Source: Actinomycetota bacterium (GTDB taxonomy: Bacteria; Actinomycetota; CADDZG01; WHSQ01). From it: a stretch of 9,610 nucleotides of DNA. Where the stretch lies: the NCBI GenBank assembly GCA_016781115.1, contig JADDQX010000017.1, positions 14,459 to 24,068 of the forward strand. Reading direction: 5' to 3'. Both the position numbers and the translations under genes were made by a program. Of the stretch, positions 1 through 6,079 are shown piece by piece. The notes beneath the pieces are model-generated. The model searched no databases. It was not told where the DNA came from and saw nothing but the letters and a program-made list of their open reading frames with translations. Position 1 is the stretch's first letter; each line of letters starts with the position of its first letter.

Positions 1-1
1 G

Positions 2-1225
2 CACCTGAGCCGGGAAGCCGTAACTGCCCTCGCGGATGCGACGGGGGAGCCGGGGTGGCTGGCAGACCGCCGGATGCAGGCGTTCGACATGTTCGAGAAG
101 CTCGACGACCCCGACCCCAAGGGCGAGGAATGGCGTTACGTCGACGTCCGCGGCTTCGACTTCTCCCGCTTCCAGGCGCCGATCCCAACGATCGACGCTC
201 CTCAGATACCCGCTGAGCTGAGCGCGCAGGGGGTGGTCTTCTCCGATTTCGCCACCGCCGCCCGCGAGCACCCGGACCTCCTGCGGGAGCACTTCTTCAC
301 AGAGGTCCCGGTCGACGAGCACCGCTTCACGGCTCTTCACGGAGCCTTCCATTCGCACGGCGTCCTGATCTACGTGCCACCGCGGGTCGAGGTGGAGGTC
401 CCGTTCGAGACCATGCGCCACGTGGCCGGTGGTGGCTCGGTTTTCCCGCACACCACGATCGTCGTCGACGAACAGGCATCGCTCACCTTCATCGACCGCT
501 TCTCTTCGGGCGAGTCCGCGGAGGCGGCGCTGTGTGCCAGCGTCGTCGAGGTGGAAGCGCGCCGAGGTGCGATCGTGAACTACATCTCGCTGCAGGAGTG
601 GGGCCGGTCCGTGCACCACTTCCAGACGCAGCGGTTCACCGGCCACCGCGATGCGACCGTACGCAGCCTCGCGGTGAACCTGGGTTCGACATTCGCCCGC
701 ACTCAGGTCGAGTCGGTCCTGAAGGGCGAGGGCTCGTTCTCGGAGATGCTGGGGCTGTACTTCGCGGACACCGATCAGCACTTCGCGCAGCGCACGCTGC
801 AGTCACACAACGCCGCGCACGCCACCTCGGATCTCCTCTACAAAGGCGCGCTGAAGGAGCGCTCGCGCTCGGAGTACTCGGGGCTCATCAAGGTCCTCAA
901 GGGCGCGCAAGGCACCGATGCGTACCAGGCGAACCGCAACCTGATCCTGTCCGAGGAAGCTCTGGCGCGCTCGATCCCTCAGCTGGAGATCGAGGCCAAC
1001 GAGGTTCGATGCACGCACGGCGCGACCGTCTCTCCGGTGGAAGAGGAGCATCTCTTCTATCTGATGAGCCGCGGCATCGACCGGGTGACCGCACAGAAGC
1101 TGGTGGTCTTCGGTTTCTTCCGCGACGTGCTGGACCGCATCCGGCTCGAGCAGGTGCGAGACGAGCTGTCGGCCGCCATCTCGGCCAAGGTCGAGGGGAC
1201 GGAGCGTCTAGAGGTGGGTGTCTGA
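2..1225 (+). CDS. sufD: SufD, Fe-S cluster assembly scaffold protein (5' end cut by window edge)
   Basis: SufD forms the SufB-C-D scaffold that assembles Fe-S clusters in the cytoplasm. The frame is open from position 2, so the first ATG in view (74) is not the start: the 24 residues before it (HLSREAVTALADATGEPGWL, then ADRR) read as the usual SufB/SufD N-terminal helix with the GEPxWL...R motif, followed by the typical EEWRY segment. The C-terminal half has the family core: a beta-helix region (about 100-300 counting from the ATG at 74), then AYQANRNL, IPQLEIEANEVRCTHGAT with the conserved Cys-x-His (Cys codon at 1010), and LFYLMSRGI. SufB has a similar fold, but the position directly before sufC and the absence of a second copy favour SufD; sufB is expected just upstream. 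The stop TGA shares its A with the ATG of the next gene (TGATG), implying coupled translation. The family call is firm; the true start lies outside the window. Confidence 0.95.
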   Translation, partial: HLSREAVTALADATGEPGWLADRRMQAFDMFEKLDDPDPKGEEWRYVDVRGFDFSRFQAPIPTIDAPQIPAELSAQGVVFSDFATAAREHPDLLREHFFTEVPVDEHRFTALHGAFHSHGVLIYVPPRVEVEVPFETMRHVAGGGSVFPHTTIVVDEQASLTFIDRFSSGESAEAALCASVVEVEARRGAIVNYISLQEWGRSVHHFQTQRFTGHRDATVRSLAVNLGSTFARTQVESVLKGEGSFSEMLGLYFADTDQHFAQRTLQSHNAAHATSDLLYKGALKERSRSEYSGLIKVLKGAQGTDAYQANRNLILSEEALARSIPQLEIEANEVRCTHGATVSPVEEEHLFYLMSRGIDRVTAQKLVVFGFFRDVLDRIRLEQVRDELSAAISAKVEGTERLEVGV

Positions 1226-1548
1226 TGTCATTCGCGACCGTCGCAACACTCGACGAGATCCCCGATGGCGGTGTCAAACAGGTGTCCGTGCACGGCGACG
1301 TTGTAGGTCTGTATCGCGTCGGGCGCGACGTGTACGCGATCAACGATTACTGCAGCCACGAAGAGACGTTCCTCAGCGAGGGTGAGTTCGAGGTCGAGGA
1401 GATGGAGGTGGAGTGCCCGTTGCATGGCTCGCGCTTCAACGTCATCGACGGCAGCGTTCGCATCCTGCCCGCAACGAAGCCGGTGGCCAGCTATCCAGTG
1501 AAGGTGGAGGGCGACATGGTTCTGGTCGGTCCTCGGGCAGAGAAGTAA
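1225..1548 (+). CDS. Rieske-type [2Fe-2S] ferredoxin within the SUF operon
   Basis: This 107-residue protein is a small soluble Rieske ferredoxin, similar to ferredoxin subunits of non-heme iron dioxygenases and NirD-like proteins. The cluster ligands are visible as Cys43-Ser-His45 and Cys64-Pro-Leu-His67, separated by 18 residues, with the following GSRFN segment typical of the second loop. It has no signal peptide or membrane segment. The start ATG overlaps the sufD stop by one base, and a GAGGT at 1211-1215 can serve as ribosome-binding site; longer readings of this frame run back across sufD and are shadows. Its place between sufD and sufC suggests it is made together with the assembly machinery, as an electron donor to cluster assembly or as an early client. 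That role is inferred from position; no partner oxygenase is visible in the window. Confidence 0.93.
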   Translation: MSFATVATLDEIPDGGVKQVSVHGDVVGLYRVGRDVYAINDYCSHEETFLSEGEFEVEEMEVECPLHGSRFNVIDGSVRILPATKPVASYPVKVEGDMVLVGPRAEK

Positions 1549-1552
1549 GGAG
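1547..1552 (+). promoter_or_regulatory. Ribosome-binding site of sufC
   Basis: AAGGAG lies 6 bases before the ATG at 1559 and overlaps the last bases of the TAA stop of the Rieske gene, so termination and re-initiation are only about ten bases apart. It fixes the sufC start. Confidence 0.75.
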
Positions 1553-1558
1553 TAGGCG

Positions 1559-2353
1559 ATGACCGAGAAGCTGCTTCACATCGAGGACCTGCACGTCGAG
1601 GTCGAGGGCCGCGAGATCCTGAAGGGGCTCAACCTCTCGCTCGACAAGGGCGAGATCCACGCCATCATGGGGCCCAACGGGTCCGGCAAGTCGACCCTCG
1701 CCTACGTGCTCACCGGGAGGCCGGGGTACGACGTGACGGCCGGCAAGGTCCTTTACAACGGCGAGGACATCCTCGATCTGGAGCCGAACGAGCGTGCTCA
1801 ACGCGGGATCTTCCTGGCCTTCCAGTACCCGACCGAGGTCCCGGGTGTTTCGGTCGTGAACTTCCTGCGCACCGCGTACAACGCGATCCACCCCGACGCG
1901 CAGAAGAGCGCGATGGCGTTCCGGATGTACCTGCAGGAGAAGGTCGATCTGCTCGAGATCCCGACGGAACTGGTGGATCGCTACGTCAACCAGGGTTTCT
2001 CGGGTGGCGAGAAGAAGCGCAACGAGATCTTGCAGATGGCGGTACTGGAGCCGGAGCTCGCGATCCTCGACGAAACAGATTCCGGTCTCGACATCGACGC
2101 TCTGAAGCACGTATCCAGCGGCGTGAACAAGCTGGCGGGACCGGATGTCGGCATCTTGATGATCACGCACTACCAGCGGCTGCTCAACTACATCCGGCCG
2201 TCGACGGTCCACGTGCTGATGGGCGGGCGCGTCGTGCGCTCCGGTGGTTTCGAGCTGGCCGAGCAGCTCGAGGCCGAGGGATACGCCGGTCTCGCGAAAG
2301 ACGTCGGGCTCAGCGACGAAGAGGTCGCCGAGGTAGAAGGACAGAAGGTTTGA
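1559..2353 (+). CDS. sufC: SufC, Fe-S cluster assembly ATPase
   Basis: SufC is the cytosolic ABC-type ATPase that drives conformational change in the SufB-C-D scaffold during cluster assembly; it is not a transporter. The 264-residue length is typical. Visible motifs are Walker A GPNGSGKST (38-46), the Q-loop FQYP (Gln89), the SufC-specific signature FSGGEKKRNE (147-156), Walker B with the DETDSGLD segment (171-178), and the switch His204 in MITHYQRLL. DETDSGLDIDAL and THYQRLL are hallmarks that separate SufC from ordinary ABC importers or exporters. The start ATG has a well-placed AAGGAG. The stop TGA overlaps the TTG start of sufS by 3 bases (shared TTGA), continuing the coupled operon. Confidence 0.97.
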   Translation: MTEKLLHIEDLHVEVEGREILKGLNLSLDKGEIHAIMGPNGSGKSTLAYVLTGRPGYDVTAGKVLYNGEDILDLEPNERAQRGIFLAFQYPTEVPGVSVVNFLRTAYNAIHPDAQKSAMAFRMYLQEKVDLLEIPTELVDRYVNQGFSGGEKKRNEILQMAVLEPELAILDETDSGLDIDALKHVSSGVNKLAGPDVGILMITHYQRLLNYIRPSTVHVLMGGRVVRSGGFELAEQLEAEGYAGLAKDVGLSDEEVAEVEGQKV

Positions 2354-3573
2354 GCTTCGACCCATCGGTGGTCCGCAAGGACTTCCCGATATTCGAGACC
2401 GAGGCCCGCGGTAAGCGTCTGGTCTACCTCGATTCGGCCAACACCTCGCAGAAGCCGCGCCAGGTGCTGGAGCGGATCCAACTCTTCTACGAGACGGAGA
2501 ACGCGAACGTTCACCGCGCCGTTTACGAGCTCAGCGAGAAGGCGACCGCCGCCTACGAGGGAGCGCGCGCTGCCTGCGCACGCTTCATCGGGTCCGAGAG
2601 CGCACGCTCGATCGTCTTCACCCGCGGCACCACGGAGTCGATCAACGTGATCCGCTTCACCTGGGCGCGAGAGAACGTCCGCGAGGGCGACGAGGTCCTC
2701 ATCACCGAGATGGAGCACCACTCCAACCTGATCCCGTGGCAACTGTTGGCAGGTGAGACGGGCGCAACTCTTCGCCACCTGCCCATCGGCGACGACGGCC
2801 GGCTGCGACTGGATCTGCTCGAGGACTACATCACCGACCGGACCAAGCTCGTGTCGCTGAGCCTGATGTCGAACGTCCTCGGAACGATCAATCCCGTTCG
2901 CGCCGTGGCCGACGCCGCGCACGCGGTTGGTGCGAAGGTGCTCGTGGATGCGGCGCAGGCAGCGCCCCACTTGAGCTTCGACGTCAACGACCTGGATGCC
3001 GATTTCCTGGCTTACTCCTCGCACAAGATGTGTGGGCCCACAGGTGCCGGTGTCCTGTACGGGCGCGAGGAGCTCCTGGAAGAGATGCCTCCCTTCCACG
3101 GAGGTGGCGAGATGATCCGCGAGGTATGGGCGGATCGCGCCACGTGGAACGAGATCCCCTACAAGTTCGAAGCGGGCACGCCCAACCTGGCGCAAGCTGT
3201 GGGTATGGGGGCCGCGGTGGAATACCTCGAAACGCTCGGGATGGATGCGGTGCGCGAGCACGAGATGGAGCTGACCGCGTACGCGCTCGAGCGACTGGCC
3301 GGCATCGGCGCCACGATCTACGGCTCGCGAGATCTTTCGCAGCGGGGCGGCGTCGTGTCGTTCAACCTGGACGGCGTGCACCCCCATGACATGTCGACCA
3401 TCGTCGACCAGGAGGGCGTCTGCATCCGGGCCGGGCACCACTGCGCGCAGCCTTTGATGAGGCGTTTGGGAGTTCCCGCTACGGCTCGGGCCAGCTTCTA
3501 CATCTACAACACCACCGAAGACGTCGACGTTCTCATCGATGCGGTCGAGAAGTCGAAGGGATGGTTCGCGTGA
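2350..3573 (+). CDS. sufS: SufS, PLP-dependent cysteine desulfurase (group II)
   Basis: SufS converts L-cysteine to alanine and holds the sulfur as a persulfide on its active-site cysteine, passing it to SufU for Fe-S assembly. The 407-residue fold-type I aminotransferase has MEHHSNLIPW (His123/His124 around the cofactor ring), DAAQ (Asp200, Gln203), the PLP-binding Lys226 in SSHKMCGP, and the catalytic Cys365 in RAGHHCAQP, followed by Arg380. The RAGHHCAQP form with a short loop is the group II (SufS/CsdA) type, not IscS. The start is a TTG (2350) overlapping the sufC stop as TTGA, with GAAGGA at 2336-2341 as ribosome-binding site; the next residues SFDPSVVRKDFPIF are the expected N-terminus. 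It overlaps sufU at its 3' end. The adjacent SufU is its expected sulfur acceptor. Confidence 0.97.
   Translation: MSFDPSVVRKDFPIFETEARGKRLVYLDSANTSQKPRQVLERIQLFYETENANVHRAVYELSEKATAAYEGARAACARFIGSESARSIVFTRGTTESINVIRFTWARENVREGDEVLITEMEHHSNLIPWQLLAGETGATLRHLPIGDDGRLRLDLLEDYITDRTKLVSLSLMSNVLGTINPVRAVADAAHAVGAKVLVDAAQAAPHLSFDVNDLDADFLAYSSHKMCGPTGAGVLYGREELLEEMPPFHGGGEMIREVWADRATWNEIPYKFEAGTPNLAQAVGMGAAVEYLETLGMDAVREHEMELTAYALERLAGIGATIYGSRDLSQRGGVVSFNLDGVHPHDMSTIVDQEGVCIRAGHHCAQPLMRRLGVPATARASFYIYNTTEDVDVLIDAVEKSKGWFA
3555..3560 (+). promoter_or_regulatory. Ribosome-binding site that favours the GTG start of sufU
   Basis: GAAGGG lies 9 bases before the GTG at 3570 but directly abuts the ATG at 3561 with no spacer. 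This favours the GTG as the real start, since a Shine-Dalgarno with zero spacing would not work well. Confidence 0.55.
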
Positions 3574-4007
3574 GCCTGGAAGATCTCTACAAAGAAGTCA
3601 TCCTCGATCACTACCGCGACCCGCGGAACAAGGGACGTCTCGACCCTCACGACGTCTTGCTGGAACGGAACAACCCTCTGTGCGGCGACGAGATCGAGCT
3701 GTTCTTGAAGTTCGATGACGGCGAGCTGGAGGCGATCTCCTTCGACGGCAAGGGGTGCTCCATCTCGCTCGCCAGCACCTCGATGATGACGGAGAAGGTA
3801 AAGGGACTCAGCGTCGAGCAGGCTCGCGAGGTGACGGAGTCGATCAAGCGGATGATGGCGGGCGAGGAAGACGGCGATCCGGACGCGCTGGGCGATCTGG
3901 TGTCCCTCAAGGGGGTCGTGAAGTACCCCGTGCGGATCAAGTGCGCTCTCCTCGGCTGGAACACTCTTCTGGAAGGGCTCGCGGAGGGCCAAGAAGACTC
4001 TGCTTAG
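3570..4007 (+). CDS. sufU: SufU, zinc-dependent sulfur acceptor for SufS
   Basis: SufU takes persulfide sulfur from SufS through a zinc site and is the Gram-positive/actinobacterial counterpart of SufE; it is related to IscU but is not thought to be the main scaffold. With the GTG start the protein has 145 residues and begins with the usual SLEDLYKEVILDHYRDPRNKG. Zinc ligands are visible as Cys38-Gly-Asp40 (NNPLCGDE), Cys63 (GKGCSIS) and Cys125 (RIKCALLGW). The stretch between the second and third cysteines (KRMMAGEEDGD and neighbours) is longer than in IscU, which marks SufU. The GTG overlaps the sufS stop (GTGA); the ATG at 3561 is the alternative and would add three residues. No SufT/DUF59 gene follows in this window, although one often does in actinobacterial suf operons. 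Confidence 0.95.
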   Translation: MSLEDLYKEVILDHYRDPRNKGRLDPHDVLLERNNPLCGDEIELFLKFDDGELEAISFDGKGCSISLASTSMMTEKVKGLSVEQAREVTESIKRMMAGEEDGDPDALGDLVSLKGVVKYPVRIKCALLGWNTLLEGLAEGQEDSA

Positions 4008-4050
4008 GAACTTTCGCTCGCCGCTGGACGTCGAACAGCCAAAGTCCACG

Positions 4051-4056
4051 AGGAGG
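4051..4056 (+). promoter_or_regulatory. Perfect AGGAGG Shine-Dalgarno without a matching in-frame start
   Basis: AGGAGG is the strongest ribosome-binding site between sufU and the lipoprotein gene, yet no ATG, GTG or TTG in the lipoprotein frame lies at normal distance. The nearest downstream start codon is a GTG at 4070 (13-base spacing), in the neighbouring frame, which ends at a TGA at 4079. See the lipoprotein entry for what this may mean. Confidence 0.4.
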
Positions 4057-4092
4057 TTCGACGCGAAGAGTGCGCCCCTGACACTTCTGCTG

Positions 4093-4551
4093 GTGTCGTT
4101 GGCCTTGAGCGGCTGCGGCATGCCTCGAACCGGAGCCGGTGGCAACGAAGCGCCTGCTGGTGGGGGAGCGCCGCCGGTCACCGGACCGGACGCCCCCGTT
4201 GTGATGACTCCGGGCGGTGGAGGTGACGCGCCCCGTTCGGGCGGCCGGCCGCAGCGCGTGAGACCGCGACCCGGGATGGCCGATGTGCATCCCGTCGCAT
4301 GGGAGAAGGCTCGCCAGGCCGCGAGTGGCCGGGCTCTGAAGGTCACCTACTGGACCGGCGTCGAGCCCTGCAACGTCCTGGATCACGTCGACGTGCGTTA
4401 CGGGTCCCGGGAGATCACGCTCACCCTCTACGAGGGTCACGATCCCGCCGAACCCGACACCGCCTGCATCGAGGTGGCGGTGCAGCGGGTGGTCGAGGTC
4501 CGTTTGGACGAACCGGTACAGGGCCGGAAGATCGTAGACGGAGCCGCCTGA
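4093..4551 (+). CDS. Predicted secreted lipoprotein with conserved C-terminal domain; start unresolved
   Basis: The function is unknown. Counting from the GTG at 4093, the protein has a lipobox LSGC (Cys8), then about 55 residues rich in Gly and Pro that look like a flexible linker, and a compact C-terminal domain (about 80-150). That domain carries WTGVEPCNVLDHVDV, ITLTLYEGHDPAEPDTACIE and VRLDEPVQGRKIVDG. Its two cysteines (93, 125) could form a disulfide in the cell envelope. From memory this domain resembles a family of uncharacterised actinobacterial secreted proteins. The start is a problem: the 4093 GTG leaves only seven residues before the lipobox Cys, too few for a signal peptide, while the frame stays open upstream without ATG, GTG or TTG. 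Upstream codons encode PLTLLLVSLALSGC, a good hydrophobic core. A CTG start or a one-base error in the C run at 4075-4078 would explain it. It sits 85 bases after sufU and may share its transcript. Confidence 0.75.
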   Translation: MSLALSGCGMPRTGAGGNEAPAGGGAPPVTGPDAPVVMTPGGGGDAPRSGGRPQRVRPRPGMADVHPVAWEKARQAASGRALKVTYWTGVEPCNVLDHVDVRYGSREITLTLYEGHDPAEPDTACIEVAVQRVVEVRLDEPVQGRKIVDGAA

Positions 4552-4597
4552 GCCCTGCCCCCCGCCTGACGCGCCAGGTGGCTCTATGCGGCTCCGT
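4538..4597 (+). terminator. Long inverted repeat at the end of the suf/lipoprotein unit; possible terminator
   Basis: Arms ACGGAGCCGC (4538-4547) and GCGGCTCCGT (4588-4597) are perfectly complementary over 10 bases, and a further stem (4562-4568 with 4575-4581, one G-U pair) nests between them. The right arm runs into TTT, a weak U tract. The left arm covers the last codons of the lipoprotein gene. The right arm can alternatively pair with 4609-4618 (9 of 10 positions). Intrinsic termination or an RNA 3'-end structure is the simplest reading; efficiency cannot be judged. Confidence 0.4.
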
Positions 4598-4641
4598 TTC
4601 GCCCACAGAACGGCGCCGAGGCGACTTAATCCTATTCTTAC

Positions 4642-4669
4642 TTGCTTTAGGTGACGAATGTGGTATCAC
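4642..4669 (+). promoter_or_regulatory. Candidate promoter for the regulator-sulfurtransferase pair
   Basis: An AT-rich island (about 4625-4650) stands out in otherwise GC-rich sequence. TTGCTT (4642-4647) could be a -35 element, followed after 16 bases by TATCAC (4664-4669) preceded by TGG, an extended -10 form. Transcription would begin near 4676, exactly at an in-frame ATG, making a leaderless message. An alternative is TATTCT (4633-4638) as -10 with translation from the ATG at 4658, which has AGGTGA (4649-4654) before it. A short dyad GTGA-N11-TCAC (4651-4669) overlaps both and might be an operator, but such a dyad is short enough to occur by chance. Confidence 0.4.
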
Positions 4670-5092
4670 AGGGGGATGCCCGAGCTAGGAGATGACGCGG
4701 CAACGAGGACCGCGAAGGTCCTGTCGCTGCCCACACGCGCGGCGATCCTGTCCCTGCTGCTGCGCAGCGGCGCCAAAACCGTCAAGGAGATCGCCGACGT
4801 GTTCGCGATCCACCCGAACGTCGCTCGCGCTCACCTCGATCTGATGGTGGAGGCGGGTTTCCTCGCTACCGAGACGAGGCGCCGGACCAAAGGGCGCCCG
4901 GCCAAGGTGTATTTCACCTGGGAGGGCGAGGCAGGGTCGCTGGCGGAGACGGGAACGGAGCCGCCCGACCGGCGTCAGGCGAACGAGCTTGAGATCGAGA
5001 TGAGGATGCTCGAACGCATGCTGACCGACGCGATGGCACAGCTCAACAGGATCCGCGAACTGATGGAAACGAAGGAGGACGCACGTGAGTGA
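4658..5092 (+). CDS. Winged helix-turn-helix regulator, ArsR/SufR-like, without cysteines
   Basis: This is a small DNA-binding protein (144 residues from the ATG at 4658; 138 from the ATG at 4676). Residues 20-35 (KVLSLPTRAAILSLLL) form the first helix typical of ArsR-like winged helices. The helix-turn-helix is at about 41-69 (TVKEIADVFAIHPNVARAHL onward), and the wing at 71-86 contains KGRPAKVYF, reminiscent of the GRP wing of SufR/COG2345 regulators. Residues 107-140 look like a dimerising coiled coil. SufR senses Fe-S status through C-terminal cysteines; here there is no cysteine at all, so it cannot bind a cluster that way, nor metal by an ArsR Cys site. The gene overlaps the sulfurtransferase by 8 bases, so it probably regulates that gene and itself; the ligand is unknown. 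The start is ambiguous: 4658 has AGGTGA in front, 4676 would be leaderless. Confidence 0.85.
   Translation: MWYHRGMPELGDDAATRTAKVLSLPTRAAILSLLLRSGAKTVKEIADVFAIHPNVARAHLDLMVEAGFLATETRRRTKGRPAKVYFTWEGEAGSLAETGTEPPDRRQANELEIEMRMLERMLTDAMAQLNRIRELMETKEDARE
5072..5078 (+). promoter_or_regulatory. Strong ribosome-binding site of the sulfurtransferase
   Basis: AAGGAGG inside the end of the regulator gene lies 6 bases before the GTG at 5085 and selects that start over the out-of-frame GTG at 5089. Confidence 0.75.
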
Positions 5093-5927
5093 GTACGCGA
5101 ACCAAGAAGCCCTGGTCGAGACGGATTGGCTGGAGCAGAACCTCGACAACGACTCAGTGGTCGTGGTGGAGGTCGATGAGGACATCCAGGCCTACGAGAA
5201 GGGCCACATCCCGAACGCGATCGCGATCAACTGGGAGAGCGAGCTGCACGATCTTCCGCGGCGGGAGTTCATCAGCTCCGAGCAACTAGCGCGGCTGCTG
5301 GGCGAGAAGGGCATATCGAACGACGACACGATCGTTCTCTACAGCGGCAACAACAACTGGTTCGCAGCTTACGCGTACTGGCTCTTCAAGTACCGCGGGG
5401 TCGACAACGTCAAGCTGTTGAACGGCGGCCGCAAGAAGTGGGAGCTGGAGAGCCGGCTACTCAGCCAGGACGAGCCGAACCGTACAGCGGCCACCTACAA
5501 CATCGGGCCGGAGCAACCGCAACTGCGGATCTTCCGCGAGGAAGTCATCGAGCGGGCCAAGGCCGGCGGGCACGCGTGGGTCGACGTTCGTTCGCCGGAG
5601 GAGTTTCGCGGAGAGCTGCTGGCTCCTCCGCACCTCCCGCAGGAACAGGCTCAGGTGCCGGGTCACATCCCCGGCTCTTCGAACATCACCTGGTCCAAGA
5701 CCGTGAACGACGACGGAACCTTCAAGTCGCCCCAAGAACTGAGGGCTCTTTACGAAGCTGAGGGGATCACGCCCGACAAGGACGTGGTTGCCTACTGCCG
5801 CATCGGCGAGCGTTCTTCACACTCGTGGTTCGTGCTGCGAGAGCTCCTGGGGTTCGAGAACGTCCGCAACTACGACGGCTCCTGGACGGAGTACGGAAGC
5901 CTCGTGGGCGTGCCGATCGAGAAGTAG
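5085..5927 (+). CDS. Two-domain thiosulfate sulfurtransferase (rhodanese), CysA2/SseA-like
   Basis: Rhodaneses move sulfane sulfur from thiosulfate or a similar donor to cyanide or protein thiols via a cysteine persulfide. This 280-residue protein has two rhodanese domains. The N-terminal one (about 10-125) lacks the catalytic Cys and is structural, containing YSGNNNWFAAYAYW and LLNGGRKKWEL. The C-terminal one (about 145-280) has DVRSPEEF, the PGHIPGS segment and the active loop CRIGERSS with Cys238, the only cysteine in the protein. The loop with Arg after Cys favours thiosulfate over mercaptopyruvate as donor. The overall pattern closely recalls the mycobacterial CysA2/CysA3 and SseA proteins. 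The GTG start has a strong AAGGAGG and overlaps the regulator gene by 8 bases, so the two are co-translated. With suf upstream and thiI downstream it may feed sulfur to either, but this is inferred only from position. Confidence 0.95.
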   Translation: MSEYANQEALVETDWLEQNLDNDSVVVVEVDEDIQAYEKGHIPNAIAINWESELHDLPRREFISSEQLARLLGEKGISNDDTIVLYSGNNNWFAAYAYWLFKYRGVDNVKLLNGGRKKWELESRLLSQDEPNRTAATYNIGPEQPQLRIFREEVIERAKAGGHAWVDVRSPEEFRGELLAPPHLPQEQAQVPGHIPGSSNITWSKTVNDDGTFKSPQELRALYEAEGITPDKDVVAYCRIGERSSHSWFVLRELLGFENVRNYDGSWTEYGSLVGVPIEK

Positions 5928-5947
5928 CGAACGTCCTACTGGCACGG

Positions 5948-5980
5948 AAGGCCGCCGCTCCGGCACCGAGCGGCGGCCTT
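5948..5980 (+). terminator. Intrinsic terminator after the sulfurtransferase
   Basis: A perfect 12-base stem (AAGGCCGCCGCT, 5948-5959, with AGCGGCGGCCTT, 5969-5980) encloses a 9-base loop and starts 20 bases after the stop. A CG pair inside the loop (5960-5968) can extend it to 13. The stem ends in TTT, so the U tract is short, as is common in GC-rich genomes. It separates the sulfurtransferase unit from the aldehyde dehydrogenase; the stem is nearly symmetric and could also act in the opposite direction. Confidence 0.8.
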
Positions 5981-6079
5981 TCCGCGTGCGCACAGGGTGG
6001 CCGGGCGCGCCGACCCCGGAGGGAACGGGGGGTACGGGGTAACGTTGAAGAGAGCTTCTCCGGCGGCGCTTCTAGGAAT

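Noticed and set aside
532..1224. Upstream extension of the Rieske frame across sufD
   Set aside because: The extension encodes an Arg/Gly/Pro-rich shadow of sufD; the ATG at 1225 starts exactly at the sufD stop and at the beginning of the Rieske fold.
1442..2365. Long open frame on the - strand opposite sufC (307 codons)
   Set aside because: Antisense to sufC with low-complexity composition and no family features; a GC-bias shadow.
2188..3441. Long open frame on the - strand opposite sufC/sufS (417 codons)
   Set aside because: It lies fully antisense to well-supported sufC and sufS, has no recognisable motif, and such frames are common opposite GC-rich genes because of third-position GC bias.
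4080..4097. GACAC-N8-GTGTC hairpin around the GTG at 4093
   Set aside because: The stem is only five bases long and lies inside the signal-peptide coding region; chance is the simpler explanation.
6040..6079. Possible promoter for the aldehyde dehydrogenase (TAACGT or TTGAAG)
   Set aside because: Neither hexamer has a partner element at proper spacing, so no promoter feature was called.
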